Below, in pieces: positions 48,691-60,500 of a stretch of DNA of 64,000 nucleotides. The notes beneath the pieces were generated by a model that saw only the letters and a list, made by a program, of their open reading frames with translations, had not been told where the DNA came from and ran no database searches. The position numbers were made by a program, and so were the translations under genes. The number at the start of each line of letters is the position of its first letter. Position 1 is the stretch's first letter. This DNA is from Anthoceros angustus. Taxonomy: Eukaryota > Streptophyta > Anthocerotopsida > Anthocerotales > Anthocerotaceae. The stretch spans positions 552,364 to 616,363 of the forward strand of contig MU008192.1 of the NCBI GenBank assembly GCA_010909165.1, given 5' to 3'.

Positions 48691-50617
48691 TGCTAGACTC
48701 TACTTAGGCTATGGTTAGTTCTACCTCGTCCTTGTGATTCCATTCCCGCAGCAGCGCCAAAATGTGGAGTGTGGATTGTGTCCAGGACAGAGGTCCACAT
48801 TCACCCTCAATGTCGTTGTAGGCTTAGGATTCGCTCCCAAGGGAATGGTTTGTGCCAAGCGCTAACTTCTATCGCTCACACCTTCACCTAAGTCAAGACT
48901 TACTGCTATTACTCCTCTTACCTATCTACTCAACCACTACTACCCCGACTTGTCTAACTACCACTCTTATTCCACGACCAAATCTTATTCCACGATCTTC
49001 CACGGGTGGCTCTCACCACGTAGTTGCTTGACCGAGGTGGGTCCCACCAAACCCTAGCGACTTATTTCCGGGCGGCGCCGCGGATCCCCGCCGCAGGCGT
49101 CACTGCACGGATCGGCTTTGCACTCCACACTTCACACACCGATTCCTAGGGACCTAAATTCCACAAATCCTCACTCCACACACACACAAAGGCGCCACAC
49201 TCACAATTTTACAAGGAGCTGTTCCCCTTGCACCCCCTGCGCACGGTTTGGTTTCTTTTGGATTCACACAAATCTCCGCTAGTCTCAATTAGTTCCCTTC
49301 TCAACTCCTCACACCTCGCCAGCGTCATTTAGTCACTCCTTCACCCAATCTTCTCCCTCTCTCTCTCTCTCCCTCAATTCGCCCGCAGGCTTCCAACCAT
49401 CCACTCAACACTTCTCTCTCAATTTCGGAACACAACTAGCAGGGACAAGTGTGAAGGAAAGAAGAACCCCCGGGCGTCACAGCAGGCGTTACGAGCAAGC
49501 TCCAGACCCGCCCCGCGCCAATCCCTTGGTTTCCTCCTCCTTTGTCAGCAAGATTGCTTTATCACCCCTCCTCCCCCAGCTGCGGAGCAAGCTCTCGACC
49601 ACCCCTAGGGCGTCTCGCGCCACCACCTCATCAATCGGACGTCTCCAACCAGCCACAGGCGTGGGGATCTCAACGGGAGTTATCGCGTGAGGGACCTAAT
49701 TCGCCCCTCTTATACGCCATGGGGCACCATGCCCATTTTAGGTCCTAAGATGGCTATCACGAAGGGCCGCGCCACAATTCGGGCGATCCTAGGTCCGATC
49801 ACCTAACCAAATTATCTTTAGGTTGCTACCACCTCACCTCGCTGTCTGCGCGCCCTACCTCGACTTGGCGTCGGCCTCGTCCTCCATTGCTGCCACGAGC
49901 TCTCACCTTGCCGCCGCTGGTCGGGTTCTCCACACTACTTCCACCTCACCATCCTGCTGGACGTCAATTTGAGGTGTACCACCTGGGCTTCGCATCTTCC
50001 GGGCCTATTCGAGGATTATTCGGTTCCTCGTCCACCCAAGCTGGACCTCCTCCTCGCTCAACTCCTCCAAAGTCGCCTCCGCATAATAGGAGCCAACCCC
50101 ACACCGGGTGGTAGAAGTATGCACTTGGTCCTCACTTGCGATGGGTAGGCCACAGTCCCTCCTATTTCCACACGCACATGGGCGGTGAGGTTAAGCCGCG
50201 TTCTCCATTCACATATAGACCAGGCACATAAGTTTCCTCATCCATGTGCCGTAATATAATAGGACCCCTACTGCGGTGGTGCTTACCCCTCCTCCGTAGG
50301 CTACACAGTTGCACGGCCTATGTCCTCGCCCGAGGCACCACGCCGCCCCGCCTGCTTGGGTTGGTTGCGCCAATGTCGGTGGCGGTTTCGACTACAGTAG
50401 TGGACTCCACGGCCGTCGTTCGTTCGACAACTGGTAGGTGAGGTTTCGGCTACCTCGGTTCTTTGCTTCCTTCCGGTAGTTCCTTGCTACTCGATCGTGG
50501 TCACTGCTACCTTCCCCTTTCAGCCTTCCGCTACTCGATCGTGGTCCTGCTACCGCTTCCCCCTTTGTCTTTTCGGCGGCCACGTGCCTCATCCGCTCCC
50601 GTTATCGCTCCGCTAGC

Positions 50618-52321
50618 TTATGGGCCTTTTCCACCGAGGCCGCTCCCCCCGCTCGCAAACTCCCCTGCATCTCTGGTTCGTCTCGTGGGCATCCTTAATT
50701 TGAGCCATGAGTGCTTCCTGCGGCTCGTCATGGCTTGCAACTTCTCACAGGCTTCTTGAATCTTGGCCCTTATTTCCTCTAGGTTCCGCTTGTCTTCCTC
50801 CAATTGCTTATTGGCCTCCTCGTCAAACTGGCCTTCACCACTTCCTCCGTCGCCCCCTGAGCGGTGAGAGCTAAAGCCGCTTGATCCAACAAATGCGCTT
50901 GGCCTCCTCTTCAACACTGGCCTTCACCACTTCCTCCGTCGCCTGCTGCAGGCGGTGAGGCTAAAGCGCTTGATCCAACAAATGCCTTGGGCCCGGATCA
51001 TCGGCGTGGTCGGCTCACCAAGTCCACTTGTTGTGGCGGCGCCAGACGCCATCCCCTGTCGAGAACTTTCCTCCCCGGCAGGTCGCACCCTCACCAATTC
51101 GGTTGCATCCACCTCTGTTGCCGGTGGAGTCCCTTGAAAATCTCTTCCCATCTTTGAGGGGTCCGCCTCGAGGTCGACCTAAACCCTCGGAGTTGATTCA
51201 TCATCGCATCCAGTCGGCAAAATTGTCCTCGGATCGCGCCTCCTCTTACCACCTCCAAGCTGCCGTTTGGCTTTCATTTTCTGTGGTGGGTTTCGACACA
51301 GTGGCCGCATCGCCTTCACCTTTTTTCGATGCCTTCACCCCGGTCTTCCTCCTTTTTTTGGTGGGAATTTCCTTCTCCTCCTCCAGGCCGCCAGGCTCCC
51401 GGCTATCCGATTTTTCCTCCTTGGGCTCCTCGCCTTCCATTTCACCTCCCTAGGCTTCCACATGTGGAGGAGGCTACAATCTCCACCTCTGGCGGGCAGT
51501 TAGCGTAAACATAAAGATGGACGAAATGGTGAGATTAGAGAGGGCGGGGAAATCAAGTTCAACCTCTCTTCACACAACTTGTCGAGAATTACTTCGATCG
51601 ATCCCTTGACCACTTCATGAAGGAACAGCGGCAAGTGGTCGACAAATAATCACTTCTTGTCTGCGAAACATAGAACCACTGGCGGACCCATCAAGCTGTT
51701 GCCAAATCCCTCGTCAACCGGCCGTTGGGTTCGTCGCCCGCTTTAACGGGGCTGCTGCTTTTGCCGTGCTTCTTTTCTGGCGGCTCCATCACCAACCGCC
51801 GCCTCCTCCTTCTGCGCCCGCCACCCTTCTAACTCCAGTCCCAATCCTGCGGCTTCGCTCTAAATCCCCTTTGGTTTGTCCTTGGTGCGCACACTCCTGC
51901 ACGTCCAGTTCATGTAATTCCACCGCTCTTCCATGAAACCCGGCTTGACTCCTTCACCTCCAGCTCGAACTTTCCAATGATCCATGTTCGGCCATTGGGC
52001 AAGCACAATTCGGTGGTGACCTTGGCGCCATCCCTCTCACGGTCTTCTTCACGGTCTCGCGCCACAAACGCCACCTCGCTGCGAATTTCACGGGGGTCGG
52101 TCTCGAGTTCCTACCTCCTCGGCAGGCGCGGTCATCGCGCCTTCCTCCTCCGCGTTGCGCCTCGCGATGTCGGCGATGGGGTTGAGCTCCTTCCCGTCGT
52201 TGCGCCTCGCCTCCTGATCAGTGCCCCGAACCACGGCTCCTCGACTTCGTCGCGCCGGTGTCGTCGCTCGCTCGCTCCGTCCGGCCGCCGTTGCGCTCCG
52301 TTGTTTGAGCGGGATTGTCAT
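50618..52321 (-). pseudogene. LTR-encoded ORF of gypsy element 2
   Basis: A minus-strand ATG near 52321 opens a charged, Ala/Arg/Glu-rich frame (start MTIPLKQRS, 77 codons). Further sense-strand pieces follow: a Lys/Glu-rich segment near 51246-51440 with GGLEEEKEIPTKKRRK, and a coiled-coil-like stretch near 50618-50917 with EEANKQLEEDKRNLEEIRAK. Frames shift between them. The same series is present, more damaged, at 40.9-42.5 kb in the other LTR. No family is recognised. Confidence 0.45.
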
Positions 52322-52465
52322 TCCTAGGGTTAAGTTTCCCGGGTTCCCCTACTCTGTTCGACCTCTCACGCTCCCAATCCACAACCCCACACTCATTCGC
52401 TACGCGCGTCGGTCGACCCCAACTTATAGACCTATCACACTCTAATTATTCCAAACCCCTATCTC

Positions 52466-52475
52466 ACATATATAG
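52466..52475 (-). promoter_or_regulatory. Probable LTR TATA box, element 2
   Basis: ACATATATAG (minus CTATATATGT) is about 215 bp inside the LTR and about 145 bp before the LTR ORF start. It is conserved at 42669-42678 in the other LTR. Confidence 0.45.
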
Positions 52476-52688
52476 ACTTTTTAGGAACATTCCAGTCCAT
52501 GGGCCAAGGAACACCAAATTCCCGGACCATTTATTTTCTAACTTAAAAATCAAAACAAGAAAAGAATCCATAGGCCAAGGGCATTTCTTCTATAAATACC
52601 TCGCCTACTACCAACCCGACTTATTTTCACACCGGATCCCAAAAACAAAAAAACACTTCGAGGCCACGTCCCAGCAGTTTCCAAGTCG

Positions 52689-53700
52689 GATAAGTCTCGG
52701 CAACCCCACGAGAGTTCCCCTATCTCCTACGGAGGAAGATGGCCAGCTCCGGACTCCCTCCCGGACCCGAGCGTGCGAAGAAGGAGTTGGCGGCAAAAGA
52801 GCCAGGAGGTGGGCGCGTCAGACGGATCGACCTACGGTCACGATTGGGTCAGGAGTTCCTAATCGAACTCACTCTGCAGGCGGTATGTGGCGGTCATAAC
52901 GACCGGAAGCTTCTCGCCTTGGCGGACTTCTTGGTCTGCCGATGTGGCACCCGTGGAGGCGGCGGTTTGGCGGCCGTCATAGACGGCATGCTCGAGGGAC
53001 TCCTACGGGACGAGAAGACCTAGAAGTGAGAGCCACCGAAGCGAATGGTGGGCTCCAAGGTCGTGAGGCGGCAAACGCGAGGATGAGTCCCTCGCTAAGT
53101 CAGGAGGCGTAAGCAGGTGAAAGCAGGCAAGTCCACCCAGGGCGAGGGCAGTGCTCGGCTATGCGAACAGCTGGCTTCGCTCGGGAGGCACTTAGGCGGA
53201 GGACACATGTCAGAGAGGAAGTATGGCCGGGAAGGTGAGGAAACACGTCGGCGAGAAGGCAAGGTGGTAGAATGCACGGAGGCGAGCCGAGCTGGAGGCT
53301 TAGGCAGAGGGGCAAGAGGCGGAGGCCTCTGCCAGGCCGGGACCACCTCTTGGGGTGGAGGAGGCCGGAGGCGGCCAGCCGCAGCAAGCTGAAGGCGGGC
53401 AGGCTGGCGTGGAAACAGCCCCAGCGCATAATGGAGATGAGGAGATGGAAGCAGGCGGCACTGGGGAGCTAGGGGTTAGCATGATGTCCTACTGACTCGA
53501 GTTTTGGAAGAAAATCGTCGTCGGGAGTTGAAAGGCGAAGGAGACCACTGAGATTCTAACTCCCGGGGAAGTGGAAAGAGAGGCAGACTCCTTCAAGGCG
53601 GATCTACGTAGAGTCATGAAGCTGGAGAAAGAGCCTCTCGACTACGCTTGAGGGTGGAGGAGGGTCATGGAAACACGACATAAGGAGCCTTGCAGCGTCA
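52689..53700 (+). other. GC-rich flank with a 94-codon ORF
   Basis: Plus-strand ATG 52739 opens 94 codons to 53023 (MASSGLPPGPERAKKEL, then LADFLVCRCG). No domain is recognised; a gag-type or non-autonomous element origin is plausible because the same Gly/Arg/Glu-rich style appears at 38.7-39.1 kb, on the other side of element 2. The remainder is purine-rich without a continuous frame. Confidence 0.3.
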
Positions 53701-54112
53701 TTTGGTGGAAAGTGTTAAATATATTAGGTTTAGTTGGGTACATTATATATATTTAGGGCTGAGTGAAGTTATGGTTACTTGTTAGTTTTAGAACATATAC
53801 ACTTGTGCTCTTTGCTTTTTAATTAAAATGCTTGTGTTGCATTTGTGGTCTTAGATAATGTTTGCTGTTACAGTTCACATAGTTACCATATAAATTAACA
53901 TGGTATCGGAAAGGAGTTCAATCAGTCACTCTGAGTGTCCAAAAATTCATAGCAGTCAAATCTTATATTTTGATATGAATTTTTGTATATTCTTGATCTT
54001 GCATAAAGAAAATGCATAGCTTTCCTTCATCTAACGAATGTACGATCGTCTTCTAGACAAATATCTGCACGGCAATCGTGGCTAGATGATGGTAGAGACT
54101 GTAAGAAGGATA
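53701..54112 (+). other. AT-rich retroelement edge with primer-site-like sequence
   Basis: AACATGGTATCGGA at 53898-53910 looks like an LTR end followed by an initiator-Met primer site for a plus-strand element. The copia element starts at 54113. Confidence 0.45.
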
Positions 54113-54316
54113 TCTAAAAGTAAGAGGGAGAATAATGAAGAAGAAGTAATTTACTGTACATGACACGCCTTAAGTAGGCTTACAATAGTAAGTTGTAATC
54201 ACATTAATGAATAACCGTTAAGCCAATGCTTAAACCGCTAAGCGACAAGTAAATAACCCTAATGAAACGTGCCCTAGAACTTAGTCACGAACACCTAAAT
54301 CACTTGTGCATCAACA
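54113..54316 (-). repeat. 3' LTR of the copia element
   Basis: It runs from TCTAAAAGTAAGAG to GCATCAACA on the plus strand (minus start TGTTGATG). Confidence 0.9.
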
Positions 54317-54619
54317 CTCCTCGCTGACTTGGTTCTAAGGCCGTGAAGCTCGGATGGTCGCCATATCGCACGCTGCTCCTCCGTTCTGCCGAGCATCTTA
54401 TCAAGCATCCGGTGGTTCCTTGTTCATGAGTCACCGATCGTGAGCGACAAGATCGCAAGTCTCGAACGAATCAAGTTCCAGGCGCAGAGTGATTCAAGAA
54501 GTCCCTGAAAAGGACTGAGCATCACATGCGGCTTGGGAAGACGTCGATATGGAAGAGTTCATGATCGCGCATCAACACCTCTGCGGTGATATAAACCTGT
54601 TGGTCGGTGAAGATGGATG

Positions 54620-56290
54620 TTCAACGTCACGAAGACTCCTCTTCCTCATTGCCGATCTTGAGCTCCCCTTGTCGCCTCAGGCGGACCGAACCTAGATAAG
54701 TCTCCTTGCTTATAAGTCCAATACCACATGCGTGCCTTTCATGGATGTCGACAATCCCTTGGTCATGAGATGCGCGTGTTATCGTTGTGTTTACATCTGC
54801 TGCTACTTGCTTACTAGCGACTACTTGCCTAATAAAGTGGTGCGTCAATTTCTACGTGCTTAGTCCGTGCGTGCAAACGGGGTTCAAAGTCATAGCTATG
54901 ATGATTGTCATCAAGAATTGTGGGGCGTCGCTCCTCTCCAATGTCTTTCGTGAATTGTCCGATCCACAGATTTCTTCGCCGGTGAGGTTGCGTATTCGCC
55001 TCGTTGAAGAGAGGCATAGTGCATCTTCTTACACGCCCATGAAATGCATCCTCCATTCATCATCATACGACACTGTGGATCGACGGCGTCTGGTCTCACC
55101 TGATCCGAGAAAGAAGTGAGTGTAAGTTTGTGTTTAGGGTCACCTTTGTAGTAAAGTCCGAGCGTCTTGGTGCCTTTCGGATATCTCTCAAAATGCGCTT
55201 AACATGTGTCCAGGTGCCACCTGTGGTTGATGATATCGAAGCAATGTTGACTGAGCCAGCCGTCCGTCGAGTCCATATAGATAAGTAATACTTCCTCGCC
55301 TCGCTATATGGTATGTTGATCATCTCCTTCACGCTCCTCTAGTGTGGTAGGGCGTTCTCACGACACTTTATCACCGGCCGCTATGGGTGTTGCGGCAGGC
55401 TTTATGCGTCTTTGAGATTGAATCGCTCCGTGAAGTTGCTCCACATAGTGTGCTTGATGTATGAAGAACGTGTGGTTCTTAGGGTCTCTCTCAAATTGTG
55501 CCGAGGGCGTGATTACCGCCCAAGGTCGAAACTTCAGACTCCTTGGATAAAAGGTCTTTTACCTGTATGAACGCTGAATCATTTCAAGACGAAATTGTCG
55601 TCCGACGAGTGTCACAATGGCGAACTTCTCCCCATCTCTCATGAGGTAAACACTTGAGTCGCCAGCTAGGGAACAAATCCGCATTTTTCAAGTAATGATC
55701 TACGGTCTCGTTCCATACTTGAGCTATTGTTGAGACCATGGTGACTTCAAGAGTCGGCAAACCTTCTTGTTATCCTTCGCGAACCCCGTGGTTGCAACAT
55801 ATAGATTTCGTTGAGTGTTCCGTGATAAGAATGCTGTTTTACGCCGACTTGATGAATGTCGAGGTGGTGATGTGCAGCAAAGGCGAAGAGTTCGAATGGA
55901 AGTTGATTTGACAACTGGGCTGCAGATGATTCTCCTCATAATCGAACCTGGGATCTGAGTGAAACCTCCGCCACCGCCCTCGTATCTTGACACCGTGGTC
56001 GGGTTGAGCTTCCTCCAAATGTCCATTTGCGGATATGGGCTTTACTGAGGCAAGTCTATCGTTCCCAAGTCTTATTTGCTATAAGAGAGTCATACTCATC
56101 TTTTGGTACCGCTGTCCACTGAGATTTGAAAGCCTCTTCTATTGTGAGTGGGACTCCCTGCATTTCGATTGCCGATAATGCTTGATGAAGAGCTATTTGA
56201 ACTTGCTTGTGTGTCCGCAGTGCGTCTGCAATTTGTCTTTGTATGAGGATATCTCCGGTACATATGGGGGCTCCTTCCATCTGCCCCTCG
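54620..56290 (-). pseudogene. Copia reverse transcriptase and RNase H
   Basis: The RVT_2 start is seen as PLTIEEAFKSQWTAVPKDEY (56.1 kb). Then come GGFTQIPG and KTAFLSRNTQRNLYV (55.8-56.0 kb), a MKEMINIPYSEA segment (55.3 kb), and RNase H pieces CISWACKKMHYASL and ARTKHVEID (54.8-55.1 kb). Many indels break the frame and the YVDD box is not readable. Confidence 0.75.
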
Positions 56291-56939
56291 GGAGGCCTAT
56301 GTCGAGATGATCGTCTGGGAGTTGCCTGTGCGCAGTGGTGAGTGAGGTTCGGGAATACCTAGGAGTTCGCCACTGTGCCGACTTGAATGGAGGTTGGTGG
56401 TGAGTTGTGGTCGACCCTAGTGGGCACTGTCGGGCCGGTGTGGCCGATCGGAAGAAGGATGGGTCAGATCGATGCCGGTTGGACAATGGGTGCAGGACTG
56501 GATGGAAAATTTGATTCACGACTTGAGATTGTAGATCATCCGGTCGTAGTGGGCCCCTCAAGATCAAGAGGGAATCAGTGAAGGAGTGTCCATAAAGGGC
56601 CGCATCGGAAGGGGGTAGCTTTGGGTACCGTGAGGTAATGGTGAAGAACGTTGCCCTCATTAAAATGTGCACTTCTAGAGTGAATGACCTCTCTCTCAGA
56701 GGGTCGAATAACCTATAGGCTTTAACTTGATCCGAGTACCCTATGAGCAGGAGTTTTCCCCCACTCACGATTGACATCCGCTATATGGGCAAAAGGACTC
56801 CCAAAGATACGTAAGTGTGAAATTCTTGGTTTATTGCCGTCCATCTTCGTAAGGTGTGATGTTTGGGAGTCTTTGGTTGGTAGTCTATTCTTAAGGTAGG
56901 TTGCGGTGGAGACTGCCCCGCCAAAGATCCCTTTGTTAG

Positions 56940-57985
56940 ACCGCTAGTTTGAGAAGGGATCTAGAGATTTCAAGTATGGATCTGAACCTCTGCGGGGTTT
57001 TGCAGGGAGTATGAGGAACGGTAAGTTGCCCGAGGATGCCCTTGAGTTCGAAGGACCGAAAGGCCTGGCTTGTGTATTCACCGCATTGTCTGCTCGCAGG
57101 TGCCAACTAGGAGTTTGGCGTTCTACTGGTGAGGAACTCTCGGTAATCAAAGCTTCGCTCTTATGCTTCAAGAAGTATATATGGGTATACCTACTCCACT
57201 CGTCCATGAAGGTGAGGAAGTATGAGTGTCCTCCGAAGGAAACTGTACTCATGGGACCACAAATGTCAAAATGTATGACTTCCAGAAGTCTTCTAGCCCT
57301 GGTAGGTTGAGGGTCATTGAATGGCAGTTGATTTAGTTTGGTGTACTTACGGATTTCGCAGAAAAAGTCCTGTTGTACATGAAGTTTAATTGGACGTTGA
57401 TTGCAGGATTGGCAAATGAGTTCAAATACCTCGGGTTCATGTGACCAGCACGGCAGTGCCATAGCAGGGAATTTGTTTTTTTTTGTTCTGGAGAGCTGTC
57501 TACCAACAAAGATGAGTGGGATTGAATGTTCAGCAAGTACAAGTCATTGTAAGGTAAGCCGTGAGCAAGGGCTGTGTGGTCGGGATCTTTTGCATGGCTA
57601 ATGGTGCGTGGTTACCGTAATGTGATTACCAGTCATGCTCGCTAGCTTATGGACCGATAGCAAATTCTTTGTCATTGTTGGGACGTAACTCCGCTAATGA
57701 GGAGTGTTTCTCCGCTTGCCGTAGCTTGATATCTCGACCCACCGATGGGTAATGCACCGTCATCTCCGAGCAAGACGTGTTGATAATACTTGATATGAGT
57801 TGAACATGTCGATGCGCAAATATGGGTGGTAGCTCGAGTCGAGGAACCATCGATGAGGATCTGCCCTCGTAAGTGTAAGGCATACGCCAATATTGAATTT
57901 GCCGCAGTGCTTTTGTTGGTTGTGGTGACATGTGACTCGCCCTTGGACTGCCCTCGACGAGGTTCACCGACATCTTCTTACGCAT
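56940..57985 (-). pseudogene. Copia protease and integrase
   Basis: Protease debris shows an ICASTCST-like tract and the LGDDGALPIGG block (57.65-57.9 kb). GAG-pre-integrase follows with LLWHCRAGHMNPRYL (57.45 kb). The integrase core then reads LLEVIHFDICGPMSTVSFGG and YFLTFMDEWSRYTHIYFLKH (57.1-57.3 kb). The first two catalytic-type aspartates are visible; frame breaks follow. Confidence 0.8.
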
Positions 57986-57989
57986 TCGC

Positions 57990-58860
57990 TTTCATAGTGC
58001 CCAATGATTTTGCACCGCCATGCTCCTCTCACTCGCTTTGTGGTTGCCTTGGACCCGCACCGAAAGAAGGTCTTGAATCGACCAAAGGGCTTCCGCGAGG
58101 AAAACCGGGTCTAAAACGCCGCCTTGCACCACCTCGTGATGCAAAGAGCACGTGATTGGCTCCGATTGAGTGCCTATTCGCTGGATTCTTCTTCGAGAAG
58201 GGCTGCAACAACTTCGTAAGTGTGGTGCCGAACCTCCGCCAGCCGCTTTGTCCGAGCACCGTGTTTTGAGAACGACGAATGTTCGTATGAACCGTGCAAG
58301 GAGGTTAGAAGAGCGATCGCTGCGCGTGAGGTGGTGCCGCTGGTGAATAACTTTGCCCTGCGGACCTAAAGTTATGCACGTGCTGCTCAACACGATTCTT
58401 TCATTCTCGTGAGTAAAATTGACGTGTTGCATTTACTAGTGACATTGAACTTTGGGCTTGGAACATCTCGTTGAAGGTGTTCCATGCCGCTTGAAGTTGC
58501 CTGTATGTTGTAACATATTCTTATCGATTGCCGAAATAAGAATGTTGCGGGCTCGTTTGTCACTCTTCTCCCATCCTGCAATTTCATCTGGAGTTGCTGG
58601 TGGGTTTGATGTTGTGGATGGCTTAGGGTGTGTACCGTCGACGACGCCCATAAGGTCGTGCTCCCCGAGCAAGGCTTGGATCCTTATCTGCCAAATGTCG
58701 TAGTCGCTTCCCGTGAAGCGATCACGGTCTCTGAAATCCAGTTTTGTGGTGTTGAAATTTAATGTTGTGTTGGTGGGTGGTGGATTCAACGCCATCGTGC
58801 GACGACGACGCCTGATGTTGGCCTCTGCTGTTGCTAATGGATCAAAAGCAAACATGTACT
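57990..58860 (-). pseudogene. Copia gag
   Basis: Minus-strand frames contain RFTGSDYDIWQIRIQALLGE and then GWEKSDKRARNILISAID, the UBN2/gag-polypeptide pattern. The following segment (57992-58432) is frameshifted. Confidence 0.75.
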
Positions 58861-59319
58861 GCAGAAGTCTGCAAATTTAGTGGTCTACATAGTCTACTTG
58901 CGCTTGATCATGGTAAGCTTGCACACTTCTAGATGCTATTCTAGTTGCGACTCTATGCAATTCAACAATTTGAAATACTCGAACTTGGTGAATGCCGCAG
59001 GAGAGAGCGCGATGTAAGCACGTACCCATGGCGATGTTGAGTGTGGCGAATGTGCTGGGAGCGGCACCGGGCGATGCGTGGAGATCGCGGTCGCGGGTGG
59101 TGGAGCGGTGCGCCTGGTGCGTGATGCGATCCGTGCAATCGCAAAGTCCGGTCACTATGTGGGTCTCCTTGTGGCGCAAAACTCCGGATGGCGGCGCCGA
59201 GGCATGCCGAGGCCGGGATCTTTATGTTGAGATGCTGGTCCGCCGGGCGCCATGCTTCCGGATTGCAGATCCAGCTGCGCGCGGAGGCGGTTGAAGGGCG
59301 AGCCTACCGCTCGATACCA

Positions 59320-59539
59320 TCTAAAAGTAGAGAGAATAATGAAGAAGAAGTAATTTACTTGTGTACATGACACGCCTTAAGTAGGCTTACAATAGTAAGT
59401 TGTAAATCACATTAATGAATAAACTAAGCCAATCGCTTAAACCGCTTAACGCTGCATTACAGTAAATAACTCCTAAATTTAAACGTGCCTAGAACTTAGT
59501 CAACACGGGCGAACACCTAAATCACTTGTGCCATCAACA
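59320..59539 (-). repeat. 5' LTR of the copia element
   Basis: It has the same ends as its partner (TCTAAAAGTAGAG to CCATCAACA). It is 16 bp longer, through several small insertions such as CTGCATTA near 59452. Confidence 0.9.
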
Positions 59540-59544
59540 GGATA

Positions 59545-60053
59545 AGAATCCCTCAAATAGTAGAGTCAAATTCTCGTGAAGAATTCCAAAGATTGTATTT
59601 CAAAATGCATTGACATCTGTTCAACAAGAAGATAGGTTACGTTTCTTGAAAACCTTCGTTTCATCTTATAGGCCTGATTCTCAGAGTTCAGAATTTGCTT
59701 CACAATGCCCTTGCTCTTGTGATATGTCTAGGTTTTTAGTAGGTAGTAATCCGTCTCCTTTAAGCCACCCCCATCATTCTCTTGATTCTATAGATAATTC
59801 TGAAGTTTTGCTTAATTTAGTAGTGAATCTGAAAAGTCTTATTTTGGAGATTTCTCGTAGAGTTGAAGTGCTGTCAGCAAAACATGATAATTTACGGGAG
59901 TGTGACTCCTGCTCTATAGTCAAGAACGATTTAGAATTGAAGAAACAGATGAAGGATATTGAGAAGCTTAAGGAGCAAGTTGCTGCTCTAACCGCTTCTA
60001 GCCTTTCTCTCTCTCATACTATCCCAAATACCACATGGCAAGCAGCAGAATGA
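59545..60053 (+). other. Retroelement-like ORF interrupted by the copia insertion
   Basis: A plus-strand frame (59610-60053, about 147 codons) has Ser-rich sequence and then a coiled-coil-like part (EISRRVEVLSAKHDNL, LKKQMKDIEKLKEQVAAL). It resumes the sequence broken at 54112, and removing the element would restore continuity. No family is assigned; gag-associated sequence is likely. Confidence 0.4.
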
Positions 60054-60194
60054 AAGACTTCAAGAGAAGAGATCGCCATCGTCACAATTATTTCCCCGGC
60101 ATGGAGCTTTAGGATAAGAACTATCCTAGAAGAAAAACAGTTGATGGACATAGTAGATGGGACCGCTCCGTAAGAGTGGCTGAAAATCCTCCGG

Positions 60195-60500
60195 TGTCAA
60201 GCATACACCCGGTGGATCCCCGCGCTCCCCGGACAATGAAAAGGAGGATGAAGCATGGCACAAGTCAGACAGAAAGGCAAAGACAATACTTGTCTCATCA
60301 GTATCTCAAGATATGATTCCTCACATCAAGTTATCGAAGTACTCAAATGAAGTGTGGTCACTATTCTCCGACACATATGAGGCAAAAGACATAATGACGG
60401 AGGTGGCAGCTACACTCAACTTCCAAAATCTGAGAATGAAGGAAACCGAGTCTGTTGAGGCCCAGTTTGTACTAAGTTTCGCTCGCCGGAAACAGTGGCG
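60195..60500 (+). pseudogene. Copia-type gag fragment, plus strand
   Basis: Plus-strand frames read AWHKSDRKAKTILVSSVSQD, then SNEVWSLFSDTYEAKD and FQNLRMKETESVEAQF. This is the UBN2 pattern of copia gag. It is followed by frameshifted, unassigned sequence to about 61.4 kb. Confidence 0.6.

Larger units (their letters stand above)
39171..52688 (-). mobile_element. Giant Ty3/gypsy retrotransposon 2
   Basis: Direct repeats at 39171-42879 and 48763-52688 flank a minus-strand internal region with gag, protease, RT, RNase H and integrase remnants. At 48762 (minus orientation) the LTR is followed by TTTTGGCGCTGCTGCGGGA, the same primer-site type as element 1. At the other inner border a purine tract (AAATGAGAAGGGAGTA) precedes the LTR start TGTAACG. 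The plus-strand LTR start is TGTGGAGTGTG in both copies. The last nine bases of the right-hand LTR are missing or changed, and no target duplication is visible. All frames are heavily broken. Confidence 0.85.
48763..52688 (-). repeat. 5' LTR of gypsy element 2 (about 3.9 kb)
   Basis: It starts TGTGGAGTGTGG at 48763 beside the primer-site-like sequence. Homology with the partner ends at TTCCAAGTCG (52688). It includes CT-rich runs near 49.36 kb and a coding-like region, listed separately. Confidence 0.85.
54113..59539 (-). mobile_element. Ty1/copia retrotransposon with short LTRs
   Basis: LTRs of 204 bp (54113-54316) and 220 bp (59320-59539) flank minus-strand gag, protease, integrase, RT and RNase H in copia order. 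The 5-bp GGATA occurs just outside both ends (54108-54112 and 59540-59544) as a target-site duplication. The primer site, read on the minus strand from 59319, is TGGTATCGAGCGG, initiator-Met type. A purine tract AGCGAGGAG abuts the 3' LTR at 54317. Coding regions are frameshifted, so the copy looks dead. Confidence 0.9.

Noticed and set aside
39171-52700. Target-site duplication for giant element 2
   Set aside because: Flanks GCAAGC (left) and GATAAG (right) do not match, and the last LTR bases on the right are altered, so no duplication can be claimed.
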